NCBI GenBank assembly: GCA_011800805.1
Contig: MPNW01000194.1
Location: forward strand, 41,724-105,723
Source: Hirudo medicinalis
Lineage: Eukaryota > Annelida > Clitellata > Hirudinida > Hirudinidae
Length of the DNA stretch: 64,000 nt
Direction of reading: 5' to 3'
Shown here piece by piece: positions 23,101-36,608 of the stretch. A model generated the notes under the pieces. The model was given only the letters and a program-made list of their open reading frames with translations, did not search any database and had not been told where the DNA came from. Every line of letters starts with the position of its first letter. The stretch's first letter is position 1. Position numbers and translations under genes: made by a program.

Positions 23101-26100
23101 GAATGTAATATTTAGACACTTCTACGATTTGGAGCAAATCCGGACCTCCGAGATGAGGATGGAAAGTCTGCATTGGACAAGGCACGAGAAAGGGGAGACG
23201 AAGGTCATAGGGAGGTCATGCAGATCCTCCAATCCCCAGGAGAATGGATGATGCCCTCCGAATCGGCCGGTTCTTCTGCGAGTCAGGAGCGCACTATGAG
23301 TGTTTCTACAGTCGATGATGGACAGCAAGGGCACGTTGACAACGATCCCGAGATGATCCCCGTTTACATGAAGAAGCTGATTCCTGTCTTTATTCAAGTA
23401 TTCCAGTCTGCTATGCTACAGCCAGTCAGGTTGATAACTATTTATTTTTACTTTACTAGTATCACTATCATCTTATTAATTATTTTTAACATCAATAATT
23501 ATTTATATAATTTCATTATTAGCATTTTAAAATGTTCTTTATTAGTAATCGTTTTGAAGCATGTTCAAAGGCAATTTTTTTTAACCTTATTACTTTAATT
23601 GCTTGTATTAATTGATTTGATGATTTGCTTGTATTAATTTGTGATATTTGCTCATGCTTGAGTCATAACTTATTCAGATTAAATGTGTTGCTACTTGTGG
23701 TTATCATGATTTCACGACTTCAATTTACTCCCATGATTTAGATGTTTACCGCTACGATTCTCATTGACGTCGATGATTAATGTCAATTTGTGCTCGTATG
23801 CCGTTGATGTTTGCGATTGAATTGATTGTGAAATGTTGTCACAATTACTTCTGAAGTTGTATCAAGCAAAAGTATCTCAAAAGCAATGCAAATATCAATC
23901 TTCATTTTTACTCTCAATTGACTCATTCAGGAAAGGCAGCTTAGCTCTTCTGAAGAAGATGGTTATATACATACAGCCTGCTCTTCTGGAAGAGATCATC
24001 AAACCTGATGCCTCTCTCAGCACTCCCAGTGTGGCTGCCCAACTTGCTGAAGTACTATCTGTTGTCTTGAATACAGAGGTTAGCCAATTTTATTTTAAAA
24101 GTCAATGTTAATGATATAACAAATATTACATATCATATTATTATGTCAATACAAAATTGCACTGAATAATACTGAATCTTGGACCAACAACTGTCTCAGG
24201 AGGAGGAAGAGAACCACTATGCTGCCCTGCAGATAATTCAGGAATTGATGAAGAAAACTTCAGATGGTTTTATAGACCAGTTTGTCCAACTGGGCATCTT
24301 CAACAAGATTCAGAATATGGCACAGAGTGAAGCATCGGAAGATAAGGGATCAGGAGGCATTATTGCTAATGAGGTTTGAAATTAACAATTTGGGATGACA
24401 ATCATTTTCTTAAGTAGCTGTTAAGAATTTAATGTTGATGGTGATTTATTGTTGGTCAAAAAGGATGTAAAATAATTATGTCCTGATGCTGTTGGTTAGA
24501 GGATGTTAGATAGAATTGGCTGCTATGTTTGGTTATTTGAGGGTTTCTCATATTCAATGGCACATTTTCTATTTCAGAAAGATAAATTTTTCAATGTAGG
24601 AATGGTTTGGTTTATATACGCCATATGCTTAGGCATCCAGGCAATGACAATAAAGTTAGAAACTGAGAAGGACATTAAACATGAAATGTAATTATGGTTG
24701 CAGACTCCATCTGCCTCAGCACCTGCATCTGAAAGTCAGCTTCCCCAGCAGCAAGCGGAAGATGCCTACGAAATGCTTCCAAGCAAACCGTACGTATGGA
24801 AGGACTGGTGCCTGGTGAGAGGTCGGGACTGCATTTACCTCTGGTCTGATGCTGCTGCTCTCGAACTATCCAACGGTAGCAATGGATGGTTCAGGTTTAT
24901 TTTGGACAACAAACTGGCCACCATGTATTCGAGTGGTAGCCCTGAAGGTGGATCAGATAGCTCAGGTCACTGACATTATCTATATTTCCAAATGTTATGA
25001 ATTCAAGAAGATTATAAAATACTACAATTCATTTTTCACATGCTTTGATTTTATGTTTTTAAAGGTTTGAGTTGGTTCATGGTGCATCTTAATGTTTATC
25101 AACTTTCTATGATAAGTATTTTAAATCTGTGGTTATTCTGTTGTGATTGCAGAAAATAGGACGGAGTTCCTGGAGAAATTGCAGCGTGTGAGAAATCAGG
25201 TGAAATCAAATCTTCAGACTCAATCCATACTTTCGAGTACCAATTCTCCTAGGATAGTTGTTGGCAACTGGACATTTTCATGTAAAAAGGAAGGGGAACT
25301 GCACATACAGAATTCAGATGGGCAGCAGGTATTAAGCATTTGCTTAACAATGTTGGTCTTTTTCAAAATGTTTTTGTATAATACAGGCAACAATTCTGAA
25401 AGAAGACCATCCTGGCTTTTTGTTTGAGTCTAACAGAGGTACAAAACACTCTTTCACTGCTGAGACAACACTTGGTCCTGACTTCACCTCTGGTTGGTCT
25501 GTCCATAAGAACAAGAAATTTCTCTCAAGACTTGAGGAGACCAGACAGAAAGTAACTTTAATAGTTCTTGATCTGTTTTTCTGTTTGTGTTTGTGAGCAA
25601 GGTTTATGGTTCCTCCAGATGCCTGCCTCTACCAGCATTTATTTGCCTCAATGTTATTTATCGAGGATTCACCTTAATTGTTTTGATTGCTTAACTAGCT
25701 TTCTTCCTCCTTGCATTTGCATTTATTTCTTTATTTGATTAAAGTCCGTTGCATAACTAAGATGATTTGGACCTTGCATTTGCAGCCATTATTGTTCTTT
25801 TATGCTCAGGTGAGGGCTCTCTCTCAAGACATTTACCAGATGCACTTCCAAGCTGTGCAGTCCATACCCAGAGGTGTTTTGTCGAGACTCCACAACATCA
25901 TTAAGAAGCTAGAGCTGGCTTGCAACTTGCAATCTAAATCCGTGAGTTGCACGACGTTTACTTGTGTTTACTTACTTGTTTACTTGCGAAAGCAACTTGT
26001 TCGTTAATTTGCAGTTCCAGTTTGTTCGCCTCGCGTCATCGTAATCATATTTGTAACATAGTGTGTGTCTGTGAATGCCTTATTATTGTTTTGTACATCA

Positions 26101-29100
26101 GAATATCTGGGAGGGAGAACTAATGAGTTCCTTTGAGGAAATTCTGTCTCTCCTGAGAGATGAACAGACTGTTTCTGCTTATGAGCTGTGCACAAGTGGT
26201 CTCATTCAAGCCCTTCTTGTCACCCTTGATGTAGGTTCAATATTCATTTGAAATAAAAAAAAGTATATGAACATTTTTGACATTAAAAATGCACCATAAT
26301 TTTAATTTTTATATTCGAGCCACAAATTGTTTGAGCAAGCGATTGATTTAAGTCGATATTATTATATTAGTCTTGATATTGTTAAACTTGTTTGCAGCTT
26401 CACAATGGTGATGAAGTTCGACAACATCATGCAGTGAAGCGAGCAGGCATGTTTAAGAACATCTTCAAGGATAAGAAGGATGGGTGAGATTGTGAATCTA
26501 ATTTGATCATCACTCGTTATTTCTTAATTTGTTAATATTTTGTTTATTTTCTGATCACCAGGACCATTCCGCCAATGACGGCACTGGTGAGAAAATTGGT
26601 GGCCGTGTTAGAATCCATTGAAAAGCTTCCAGTTTACACCTACGATCTGCCAGGCACGGCTTATGGCTTGCAGGTTTGCATCATTATATTAATCCATGAC
26701 AGTCTATGCAATGTCACAGACATTTGGGATATCAAGAAATGACATTATGAACTTCTTGAGAATTATTCTACCAGAGAGGTGTGTCCGATGCTCGAGTTTC
26801 TTGATTCTTCCAGATTTTAACGAGACGACTGCGCTTCCGACTGGAGAGAGGTTCCGGCGAAACAAGTTTGATCGACAGGACTGGTGGCTGCCTGAAGATG
26901 GAACCTCTGGCCACTGTTGCTTCATTGGAAAAATATCTCCTCAAGATGGTCGGTCAACGAATGATTCTGTACGAGCAAATGAACGTACTATAATTTAGGG
27001 AATGTAACAACCTTCCAGGTGGCAAAGCAGTGGTACGACTATGAGAGGCCAGGTTTAAACTTTGTTAAGATTCTTCAAGACCCTGGATTCAAAGGGATCA
27101 CTTTTGTGCATCACAAGGATTTTGATGAGAATGGATTAATCTATTGGATAGGCACCAATGGAAGGTGATTGTTACCTGAGGTTCACTTAGTTAATCAGCA
27201 TCATAATCGATGTTTAAATGTTTACATGCAGTAGTTTCAATAAGTGCTTCCAGGACAAAGTTATTTTGTAATTAATTCTTGTCTCGCTTTTGATTTGAAA
27301 TATCACAAATTTCAAAAGAGCCGGTAAAATGTAATTCTTATTTCAGGACAGTTACTGATTGGGTGAACCCTGCCAGCTATGGCCTGGTCATTGTGACTTC
27401 TTCAGAAGGCAGAACTCTTCCGTACGGCAAGTTGGAGGACGTACTGAGTCGAGACGCTTCTGCCGTCAACTGCCACACAAATGATGAAAAGTAAGCATTC
27501 AATTCTGCTTTGGTTATTTTTGCCCTAGCAATAACCTATTCTTTATTATTTAAATTATAATCATCCTTACAGCATTAAAAATGTGTCAACATAAAAAAGA
27601 TGTTTCTGTTTTGTTTTTTCTATTAAAAAATTACTTTTATACTTTGATTTGAAGGAAAGCATGGTTTGCCATTGATCTGGGAGTTTGGCTAGTTCCAACA
27701 TGTTACACATTGAGGCATGCCAGAGGTTATGGGAGGTCAGCTCTCAGAAATTGGCAACTTCAGGTGTCCAAGGATGGACTCAACTGGACAACCCTGTATA
27801 ACCATGTTGAGGATAACAGCCTCACTGATCCCGGGTAAGACTCCTTGTATTGTCACTTGATGTCAGTCACACTAAACTTTGTTATTTGTTTTTATAAATA
27901 ATTTTTATTGGCTGCTGACATTTCGATTGATCAAAGAATTTGCTTTAAACAGATCAACAGCATCTTGGCCTCTTGACCCTCCAAAAGAGGAGAAGCAGGG
28001 ATGGAGACATGTCAGAATCCAACAAAATGGAAAGAATGCAAGTGGTCAGACACACTTCTTATCCCTATCTGGTTTTGAGCTTTATGGCACTGTTACTGGA
28101 GTCTGCAGTGATGTGGGTGAGTGATATGTACAAACTATTATTTCGATTCTGTAATTGCATGGCATAAAAATGCAATCAGTTAAGTTTGGTTTTTTGTTTA
28201 ACAAACGAAACTTCACAATCAATGAGAAATCATTCATAAATTGTCACTAGAACATTTTAATTTAAGAAAATGGCTTTTTGTTACTGAATTCATTCCTTAA
28301 AATCCACCTTGATTTGTATGAAATGCTAAAAATGAACTCATTTCAAGGAAAAGTCTTGAAAGAATCTGAAGCCAACATTCGCAGGCAAAGGCGCTATTTG
28401 AAGTCTCAGATACTCAAAAATCTTTTGCCTGGAGCCAGGGTTGTGAGAGGTCTCGATTGGAAGTGGAGGGACCAGGATGGAACTCCACCTGGTGAGGGAG
28501 TCATCACAGGGGAACTCCACAATGGTACAACAATTTATTATCCCTTGAGAAAATTACTTTTACCCTTTTCTTCTTTGATGAATTGCAACAAATCCCATAT
28601 TGTAATATATCTTAGAATAGGATATTTTATAAATGTTTGATTTTTCTAGGCTGGGTGGATGTTGCTTGGGATGCCGGTGGATCGAATTCCTATCGCATGG
28701 GAGCCGAAGGGAAGTTCGACCTGATGGTGGTTCGGCCTCAGGACACAAAAGACACCGATCCGTCATCGTCCGCTCCTTCAAGCTCCGGAGCACGCGTCAA
28801 GATTTCTTCTGCTTGGAGGGACAATAAAAAGTCATTAACGGTAAGGCAATGTCGTTTGCTTTTAAAATGATTAATTTTTATTCTAAATTATTTCTATGAC
28901 ACGATCACATGATATAACTTTTTTTTAGCCAAACAGCACTCAGAGCACCCTGGTGAGTCGCAAAAGCAATTCTACTCCGAGTCTCAGTGAAAATGCGGAA
29001 ACCAAGTCGGTGCCGGCACCGCTCGATCAGGTCGCCTCTGCCGAAAATCTCACTTCCACGACCGCAGCAGCAGCTGCCACTACCTCTGCACCTTCTCAGC

Positions 29101-32100
29101 CAGCAGATGCTGCCAATCCGACAGTGGAAAGCTTGAGCATCGAAACTCACGAAGACAATCTCGAATCGGTTTCCGATACTTCGGCGGCGACTCCATCGTC
29201 CGCGCTCGCCTTCCTCCAAGAAGAACCCGAGAGTGGCCGAGAAGGTAGCCAACAGTTTGGCAATGTGGATGCAGTTACAGTGACCGTCGAGGCTGTCGAG
29301 GATTCATCTCAGGGCACTTCCAGTGATGTAGAAGCATCTGGCAATGTGATTCCAGATGCCGCTCCTCGTACCGACGTGACTGTAACCCTCGATCCCATTC
29401 CTGTCACTTCGTCCGCCGTGGCATCGCCTGCTCTCAAACCGAACCTGATGAGGAAGCTATTTTCTGTCGAACACCTTCTAGAAGGAAACAATCGCTTTGC
29501 TTCGTCATTGTTTAACTCCCAGTCAAACAAAACTATCAGGAAATCCAGCAACACTCTCAACAATTCTGGAGGTCCCAGCAGGAGTGACAGTGCTAGTGGT
29601 ACTGCCTCCTCCACATCAAATGCCAGACTGGATAGTCTGCAGCACCAACTGGGCTCTCTCTTCAAATGTCAGACTGGAAAGGGTGTCGAGGTGAAAAAGA
29701 ACAACAATCAGTCTGCCCAGCAACAGGAGGTTTGTTTCATTATTCATGGTTGATGTCAAATTTTGCCAGGCAACACTACTTAATTTATGAGTAAATCGTA
29801 TATCCGTACAATTCAAGTTTAATGAATTGTTATCTTATTATTATTCGTGAGCTGTTAAATAGGGTTGTTTCATCTAATGATTTAAATCATCATTTACAAT
29901 TTGAAAATCATAATCTCAGATGAGTGTTAGTGTTCCAAATCTGACATCCTCTGTGGATCAGACGGTGAGTCTGTTTGAATCGTTTTCTGCTGTGGTGAAA
30001 CGAAACATTGGAAACAATGTCAAGGACATCGTGGCCAACAGCGAAGATCCTTGCAGCAGTCTTGTGAGATTTGCTCTCTCTGCTCAGTTGCCAGGTATGA
30101 ATAGGTGCAATATTGGAGTTTCTATATAAAATGTAGAAGCTATTTCTTTACAGCTAAAATTATTCATCTTGACAAATTATTCCTGTATGTTCATGCATGA
30201 CCAAAATAATTATTTCTAAAATGCTTAAGGTTGAAGGAAATAGATTAATAGAGTTCAATTTTTTATAATGTAAAAGCTTCAAATGTCAAAATGCTAATAT
30301 GATAACAATCACTGCTCAAGGCTCGACGGCTCTGGCCGGGAGTCTCCTTTCGGCAGCTCAAAGTTTTCCGAACCTGACGTCGGGCACCGCGAGCACGACG
30401 ACCTCCACCCTCACTCCTGCCTCCACAAGCCAAACCATGAGTGGACAGGTGGCTGCCTGGAGTCGTGCCCTCACCATGAGCCTGGCATCGAGCGACAGCG
30501 ACAATGACTTCCTGGAAATGTGCCGCGCAAGAACTTTCCTCGCCGAACTGGAGGACGACGACGAATTGCCCGAAGCTGAAGATGAATGCGATGAAAATGA
30601 GAACGAGGAAAGCAATGACAAAACAGACGATGATTATGATGATGTTGGGGTATGGATTAAATTCAGATTATTTGTTTTATTTATTTTTATTTCAAAACTT
30701 TACTTTTTACAAAATGCCTAATCAATAATTCATTTAATTAAATATTTTTCAATTAAACAATAAAGGTTGTGATCGACCGATAACATTTGACGAACAATTT
30801 TCAGGACGAAGATGACGGAGAATCTGGGATTGAAAGTACTGGTAGAAAGAAAGCCTGGGATGATGAGCTCATCTTGAAGCGACAGTTTTCTTCCATGGTT
30901 CCTGCATTTGATCCCAGGCCTGGCAGAACAAACGTCAATCAGATCCAGGACTTTGAGATTCCACCTCCTGGATCGGAGTTGCCTTCTTCATCCGCAGCAC
31001 CTTGGCCTCAGCCAAACGTTGAGGGTGCTCCACATCTCCATCTAACTATAAAGAATTTTCCTGGCCAAAATGTTTGTAAATGTTTATTTAAATCTCTATT
31101 TCAATATATTTTTTTGTGTTTAGTCCTATTCCTTTGTTCTGCAGGGAGGCATGCCAGACCTAGAAATTCCACTTACTGACAACAGTTCTTCCATATTCAA
31201 ATATGTCCAGCAACTGGTTGTTCAGACTTCTCCTATGAACAGGCAAGAAAGGCTTAAAAGAATCTGGGAGCCAACATACATGTGAGCTTCTCGATCATTT
31301 TCAAAGCAAAATCATTCATTTATTATCCAAATAAATTGTCTAATCGCAAACATTTTTTTGGCCAGCATAACTTACAAAGAACAAAAAACAGAGGCTGGCA
31401 ATCCACAAGGCAACCTATCTGTGAGCTCCAGTTTATTTTGATTCATGACAAATTCTTTCACCACTTGGATTAACTCGGACTAATTTCCATTGCATTGACT
31501 TTGATTTCCTTGCATGAGCTCAGAGTGAAAATGTTCCTTTTTTTGTTGCATGGTTTGAATGTTTTTACACTTCTTTGGCAGGCACAGATATTGCTGATTT
31601 CTTAAGCCTCACAGTGTGCTGCAGTGTTCTTTGTAGATCCACGCTGTTATTGCTTTATGATTGTTTTTCTCACTTATTCCTCCAATTTATTGGCTTAGTA
31701 TTTTAATTTTTCTAATTTATTATCCATCTTGAATAACCTCTTTCATCGTCTCCTTGCCAAGGCGTGCTTCTCAATTGCAAGGAAATTCCAAATCCTTCAG
31801 AAGCTTTAATTGGTCTCATTGTCCCAATAAACATTCCAACTAAGTAAAGTCCTTGCAACATACTCCTCTTTACAGGGCTGGTGGCCACTGTCTTATGTCA
31901 AGTGCCATCTAGGTAGCAAGCTCTTGTCTAAAAGTCAGCTGGTTAAATTCCTTCAATCCACCGCTGATATCGGCTTCTTGAGGCGCTGGAAACTGGCAGG
32001 CACTCTGAAGAGCATCAAAAAGTGTCGCAACTGTTTGCAACTGACTGAAGCCTATAAGGTCAGTCAGTCAAAATCATCATCATCATTTCTTTCTAGTTGC

Positions 32101-35100
32101 TTGTTGCTTCTGCCTGGCCTCGTGATTGCATTTTTGTGCTAGGCCTGCCGATGCCTTCGGCCATTCTGTAGGAGTCGATTTTTTAAATGCTGCTTCATAA
32201 ATTTTCTTCTGAGATTTTTCTTCTTATTTTGCACCTCTTTAAATGATCTGTTCTCAATAAAGGACTCGCTTAGAGTTTCCCTGGAAGTGTAGTCTCACAA
32301 TTTGCATGTATCATTTGAAATTCATTTTATTTTGATTCTTCGTGCCTAATTTATCTAAGAGCCTGACATCTACTGACACCTCGTTGTACACAAGGCTATT
32401 TATACAAACATCCAGGCTATGTGTTGAAAGTATAGATGAAGTGTCTGAATATTGATCAATCTGTTGTTATAATAAATAAATGTTGCACGAGCTATTCAGT
32501 CATTTTGCATGAAAAACCATTAGCCACATTGCAACCCCTTAAATAAAATTGCAATGGTACGTTACTTTCTTGAAGGATCTCATGAAAGATTTTCTAAAGC
32601 TCTGATTATATTACAACTATATACAGACAACAGGAAGTTTTATTTCAACTTTTTTCAATATCAAACTTGATTCTTGACAGAACTTTCTGGAAGTCTCCAG
32701 CCAAACTTCTGCTAATCAGTCTCAATGTGCAGCCAACCAGAACAAACCACCAGAGCAGCAGACAGGGGCACCTTGCTCTGTGGATGATGTTCTATATTTG
32801 TTGAAGATTCTTAACTTCATCACTTCTAATGAATGCTTCAGCACTTCAGACAGAGGTCATTTTTGCATTAAACATTGGTGCATGAAGGAACTAATTTGTT
32901 TACATTTCAATAATTTTATCAATGTAATATAATTTACTAATTATTAATAATAGTATTAATATTTATTTATCTAAAATCACATCAGGTCTTCTAAAAGCAG
33001 AGCCATCTCAAGTTTCTGCAGATGACTTCTTTAGCAAGAAAATTACCAACAAGTTGGTCCAACAGGTCCAGGTTGGAATTATAAGAATTTATTGTGAACA
33101 TATCTTTAAATATCATTAGTTTTTCAAAGTTACAAACTTTACTCAAATGGCATAAATGTGTTTCACCTTTAGACTCATTTGTGTAAATACATGATGATAA
33201 ACATTGTTACGTTGTGAAGGATTCATTGGTGTTAGCCAGCGATGCACTGCCAGAATGGTGCGAGAAGCTGACCATGTTCTGCCCCATGTTGTTTTCCTTC
33301 GACACGAGACTCATGTTCTTCTCCTGCACTGCATTTGGCACCTCAAGGTTAATATTGTTATTATCATGATTGTTATCATTTTTCATTTTCTCACATTTAT
33401 GAATGTGTACAGAGAATATTTATTGTGGCTGTTGAAAATTCAACCAACTTTATTGAATTAAAAGGGTGTAATCCTGTTTAATATATTAATTGGATGTAAT
33501 CTTGTGTTTATAATGAGATAAGATGCTGCAATGATACTCTCCAGCAACATACGTAATGGTGATTAATATTCCATTCAGGGCCATAGTTTGGCTGCAAAAC
33601 AAGAGGGATGCCCAACTGGACAGAAACAGAGCTGGTATGAGAAGGGATGACACTCAGGACTTCAGGATAGGACGACTGAAGCACGAAAGAGTCTCGGTGA
33701 CAAGAGACGATTCTCTGTTGCAGTGGGCAATGCAAGTCATGAAGCACCACGCGCGCCGGAAGTCTGTTCTCGAGGTTGCCATTGATCTCCGATTTAATGA
33801 ATTTTAGGGGCCTCAATTTATTCGTTACCCCTGTCGTCGCCGACTAATTTGTGCTCAAACGAAGTTGTTTTAAGGTTGTGTTTCAACTACACCAAGTTAA
33901 ATTGGACTTTTTATCAGATTTTCTTTATTTGTGATCTTCAAAATAATACTAAGACCAATCAACGGATGTTATTATTTTATTTACCTGTTATTTTCTTCAG
34001 ATCGAATTCAAAGGAGAAGAGGGAACAGGTCTCGGACCTTCGCTTGAGTTTTATGCCCTGGTTGCAGCTGAACTGCAAAGAAAATCCATAGGCCTCTGGC
34101 TCAGTGATGATGATGATGTCCACAGGAATCTTGAAAGAGAAGTTTGCATTCTCAATAACTCTCAAAAGCATGCAACTACTCCCCAAAACCCATTGCATTA
34201 AGTTGTTACTGACCTCATTTTATGGTAATTTTTGTTTCAAAGGTGGACATTGGACATGGAGCGAAACCTGCTGGTTTTTACGTTCAGAGGAGTGGTGGAT
34301 TGTTTCCTGCTCCTCTGCCTCAGAGTTCGGACGACGTGGACAGAGTCGAGAGTTTGTTCCACTTCATGGGAACTTTTCTTGCCAAGTGCATTCAAGATGG
34401 TCGCATCGTCGACATGCCCTTCTCTAGGCCTTTCTTGAAGATGCTTTGCATGGGGGAAGTTTTGCAAGGAGGTTTTCGACCTATTTCGTTTTCAACTTCA
34501 AGTTAGAGATTAATTATTCTATTAAAAATGTGTTATAATGATCTTGATATTTGTTCTCTTAACTTATTAGGTTCAAATAAGGATATAAAAAGTGAGGACA
34601 CCACAAAACCATCAACAGAGGAGTTGCATATTTCCACATCTGAAAGTCTAACTGCAGAGATACAAACCTCTCATCATCATCATCAACCCTCTATTTCTCT
34701 GGCTTTGCCTCTGCACACTTCTCACTTCCAGGCTGAAGTACCCGATGATGATCTCACTCCTACGGAGGGGGGAAACTTCTCAACTCCTTGTGATGCTATT
34801 CAGCAAAGCTGTTTGGGTGCTGAAGTTCAGCCTTGGTTCAAGGGCTTGCTAACTATGGATGATTTCAATATTTTGGATGAACACAGGTCTGATTTAAGAA
34901 ATGCTTTATGTTTTTATTGATGTTTTAGGCAAGTTTGAAATAGTACTTTAGTGCTTTTGAAGATAATAATGGCAAATATTAGTTAATTTGCAAGGCTATA
35001 AATGTCAGATGAAGTAGATGACCAATCACTATATAAATGTGAAACTGCAGTTTGTAGAACATCTTATGGATTTTGAGTACATTTATGGTGGCATTTGGAG

Positions 35101-36608
35101 TTGACCATATTTGAATATTTTTATAAAATTAAAACAGCTTGTGAGAAAAATTAATTGGCAGTATCTTTTTTTCTAGGGCTAAATTTTTAGGCCAATTGAT
35201 AAAGTTATTGCATAAAAAGCAGCAAATCTTGGACAATGATGCTCTCTCATCGGATGAAAAGTCTTCATCGTTGTCTCAACTATTTCTCGATGATGGCCAC
35301 GGAACAAAACTTGAGGATCTCGAGTGAGTTCATGTTTTGACGATCGTCGGGTTCATAGAGGTACTTCTAACTGTTTTCCTCTCAACAGATTGACATTTGT
35401 TTTCAATCCTTCGTCAAGAGTTTATGGCTATGAATCTTTTGAATTGAAGCCTGGAGGAGAACATGAAGTTTGTCTTGTTTATGTTTGCATTGTTTATTTG
35501 AGATCATTTTAACCTTTTCCTTCATTCACCTTCAATTGGAGGCTATTGGATGTTAGTAAATTATTTAAGTATTTTCAAGTTTCACATTATGCCTGTTATT
35601 ATTATCTTTAGATGTTATTATGAAACTTAAATTGATAATTTTTCGATGCATGAACTGAAATATTTTCTACAACAGCATGTCACCATAGCAAATGTATCCG
35701 AGTACATAGAATTGGTCAGTGATTTCTGCTTGGTGACTGGAATAAAAAGACAGATGGAGGCCTTAAGAGGTATATTTTTGTTTATATCATACAGTCAATG
35801 GCTATACATCCAATGTGCTGATTATGAAATGAATTATGATATTGAAATGATAATTCTAGGAAACTAAAATATAATCTGCTAGGATATTCATTCATTTGAT
35901 TTGGTGCTTATTTGAGGACCTTTGATTAGTTGTTTTAAGTGGGTGGTTAAATTTATTTCTAGCTGGATTTGATGCAGTCTTCCCAATGCAGAAGCTGTTT
36001 GTGTTTAATCCTGGGGAGTTGCAGACCATCTTATGTGGTGAACAGTACCCCCAGTGGACAAAAGAGGATTTCCTTAACTATACTGAGCCAAAATTGGGAT
36101 ACACCAGAGAGAGGTATACTGTTAATTGTTAATTGTTTGTTCACATTTCTTAGCAATCATACCAACATATTTTGGAAAAAAATTCTGTTCAATTGTTGTT
36201 TTTGGGGTATTAGTCTATGATAAATAGTTGGGTTTTTTTTTATAAATTTGTATTTGAAAAAGTCAAAATTGTGGCCATTGGATTTTAATAAAATCTTAAT
36301 AATGAAATTGTGAAATACTTTTCAGTCCTGGTTTCCAGAGGCTGATAAATGTCTTACTTGACATGAATGGGGATGAAAGGAAATCATTCCTCCAGTTTGC
36401 TACAGGCTGCTCGTCCCTGCCTCCAGGTGGTCTTGCAAACCTCCAACCTCGCCTGACGGTTGTCAGGAAAGTGGACTGCGATGACAATGCTTATCCATCG
36501 GTAAACACGTGCGTCCACTATCTCAAGTTGCCGGAATATTCCTCAGAAGAAATTCTACGGGAACGCTTACTCGCTGCTACGAAGGAGAAAGGATTTCACT
36601 TGAACTGA
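20134..36608 (+). CDS. HECTD1: HECT-domain E3 ubiquitin ligase HECTD1
   Basis: A cytosolic HECT ubiquitin ligase. 43 coding exons join in phase to 2,706 aa (human is about 2,610): 20134-20273, 20391-20625, 21255-21482, 21545-21861, 21932-22149, 22268-22344, 22468-22566, 23116-23429, 23931-24078, 24200-24373, 24704-24965, 25153-25328, 25387-25551, 25810-25941, 26102-26230, 26398-26483, 26562-26673, 26814-26948, 27019-27164, 27347-27490, 27655-27834, 27953-28116, 28348-28524, 28650-28840, 28929-29729, 29920-30094, 30321-30649, 30805-31071, 31145-31281, 31366-31420, 31876-32058, 32681-32855, 32986-33071, 33220-33347, 33579-33774, 34001-34141, 34243-34471, 34571-34886, 35177-35323, 35389-35467, 35676-35769, 35963-36113, 36326-36608. 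Order: N-terminal armadillo-like region, ankyrin repeats (about 380-475), SUN-like domain (about 1100-1260), MIB/HERC2 domain (about 1275-1345), long Ser/Thr/acidic linkers, HECT domain (about 2227-2706). The catalytic Cys is in [15 protein letters not shown], codon 36510-36512, residue 2675. The donor at 21862 is GC, not GT. Confidence 0.96.
21860..21866 (+). other. HECTD1: Non-canonical GC-AG splice donor in HECTD1
   Basis: Exon 4 must end GATGAGAG at 21861 so that [17 protein letters not shown] is restored with the exon at 21932. The bases after the exon are gcaagt, the usual context of GC donors. No GT nearby keeps the frame. Confidence 0.85.
22268..23250 (+). other. HECTD1: HECTD1 ankyrin-repeat exons
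   Basis: Exons 22268-22344, 22468-22566 and the start of 23116-23429 encode consecutive ankyrin repeats: [40 protein letters not shown] and [19 protein letters not shown]. These fold as a protein-binding platform. Confidence 0.85.
25735..25775 (+). repeat. Dispersed repeat shared with 63477-63516
   Basis: The motif attaaagtccgttgcataac followed by taagatgatttggac in a HECTD1 intron is repeated almost exactly near 63480, in a stretch of tttattta-type sequence in both places. Probably the end of a SINE-like element. Confidence 0.55.
34001..36608 (+). other. HECTD1: HECT catalytic domain of HECTD1
   Basis: Starts [20 protein letters not shown] and ends at the protein end, as in all HECT ligases. 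N-lobe landmarks: [41 protein letters not shown]-lobe landmarks: LTVVRKVD and [16 protein letters not shown]. All key residues look intact, so the enzyme should be active. A linker at 34571-34886 (His/Ser/Thr-rich) separates N-lobe parts, as in vertebrate HECTD1. Confidence 0.93.

Noticed and set aside
28953..29665. Minus-strand frame opposite the large HECTD1 exon
   Set aside because: Antisense shadow of a Ser/Thr/Ala-rich linker; the plus-strand exon joins in phase on both sides.
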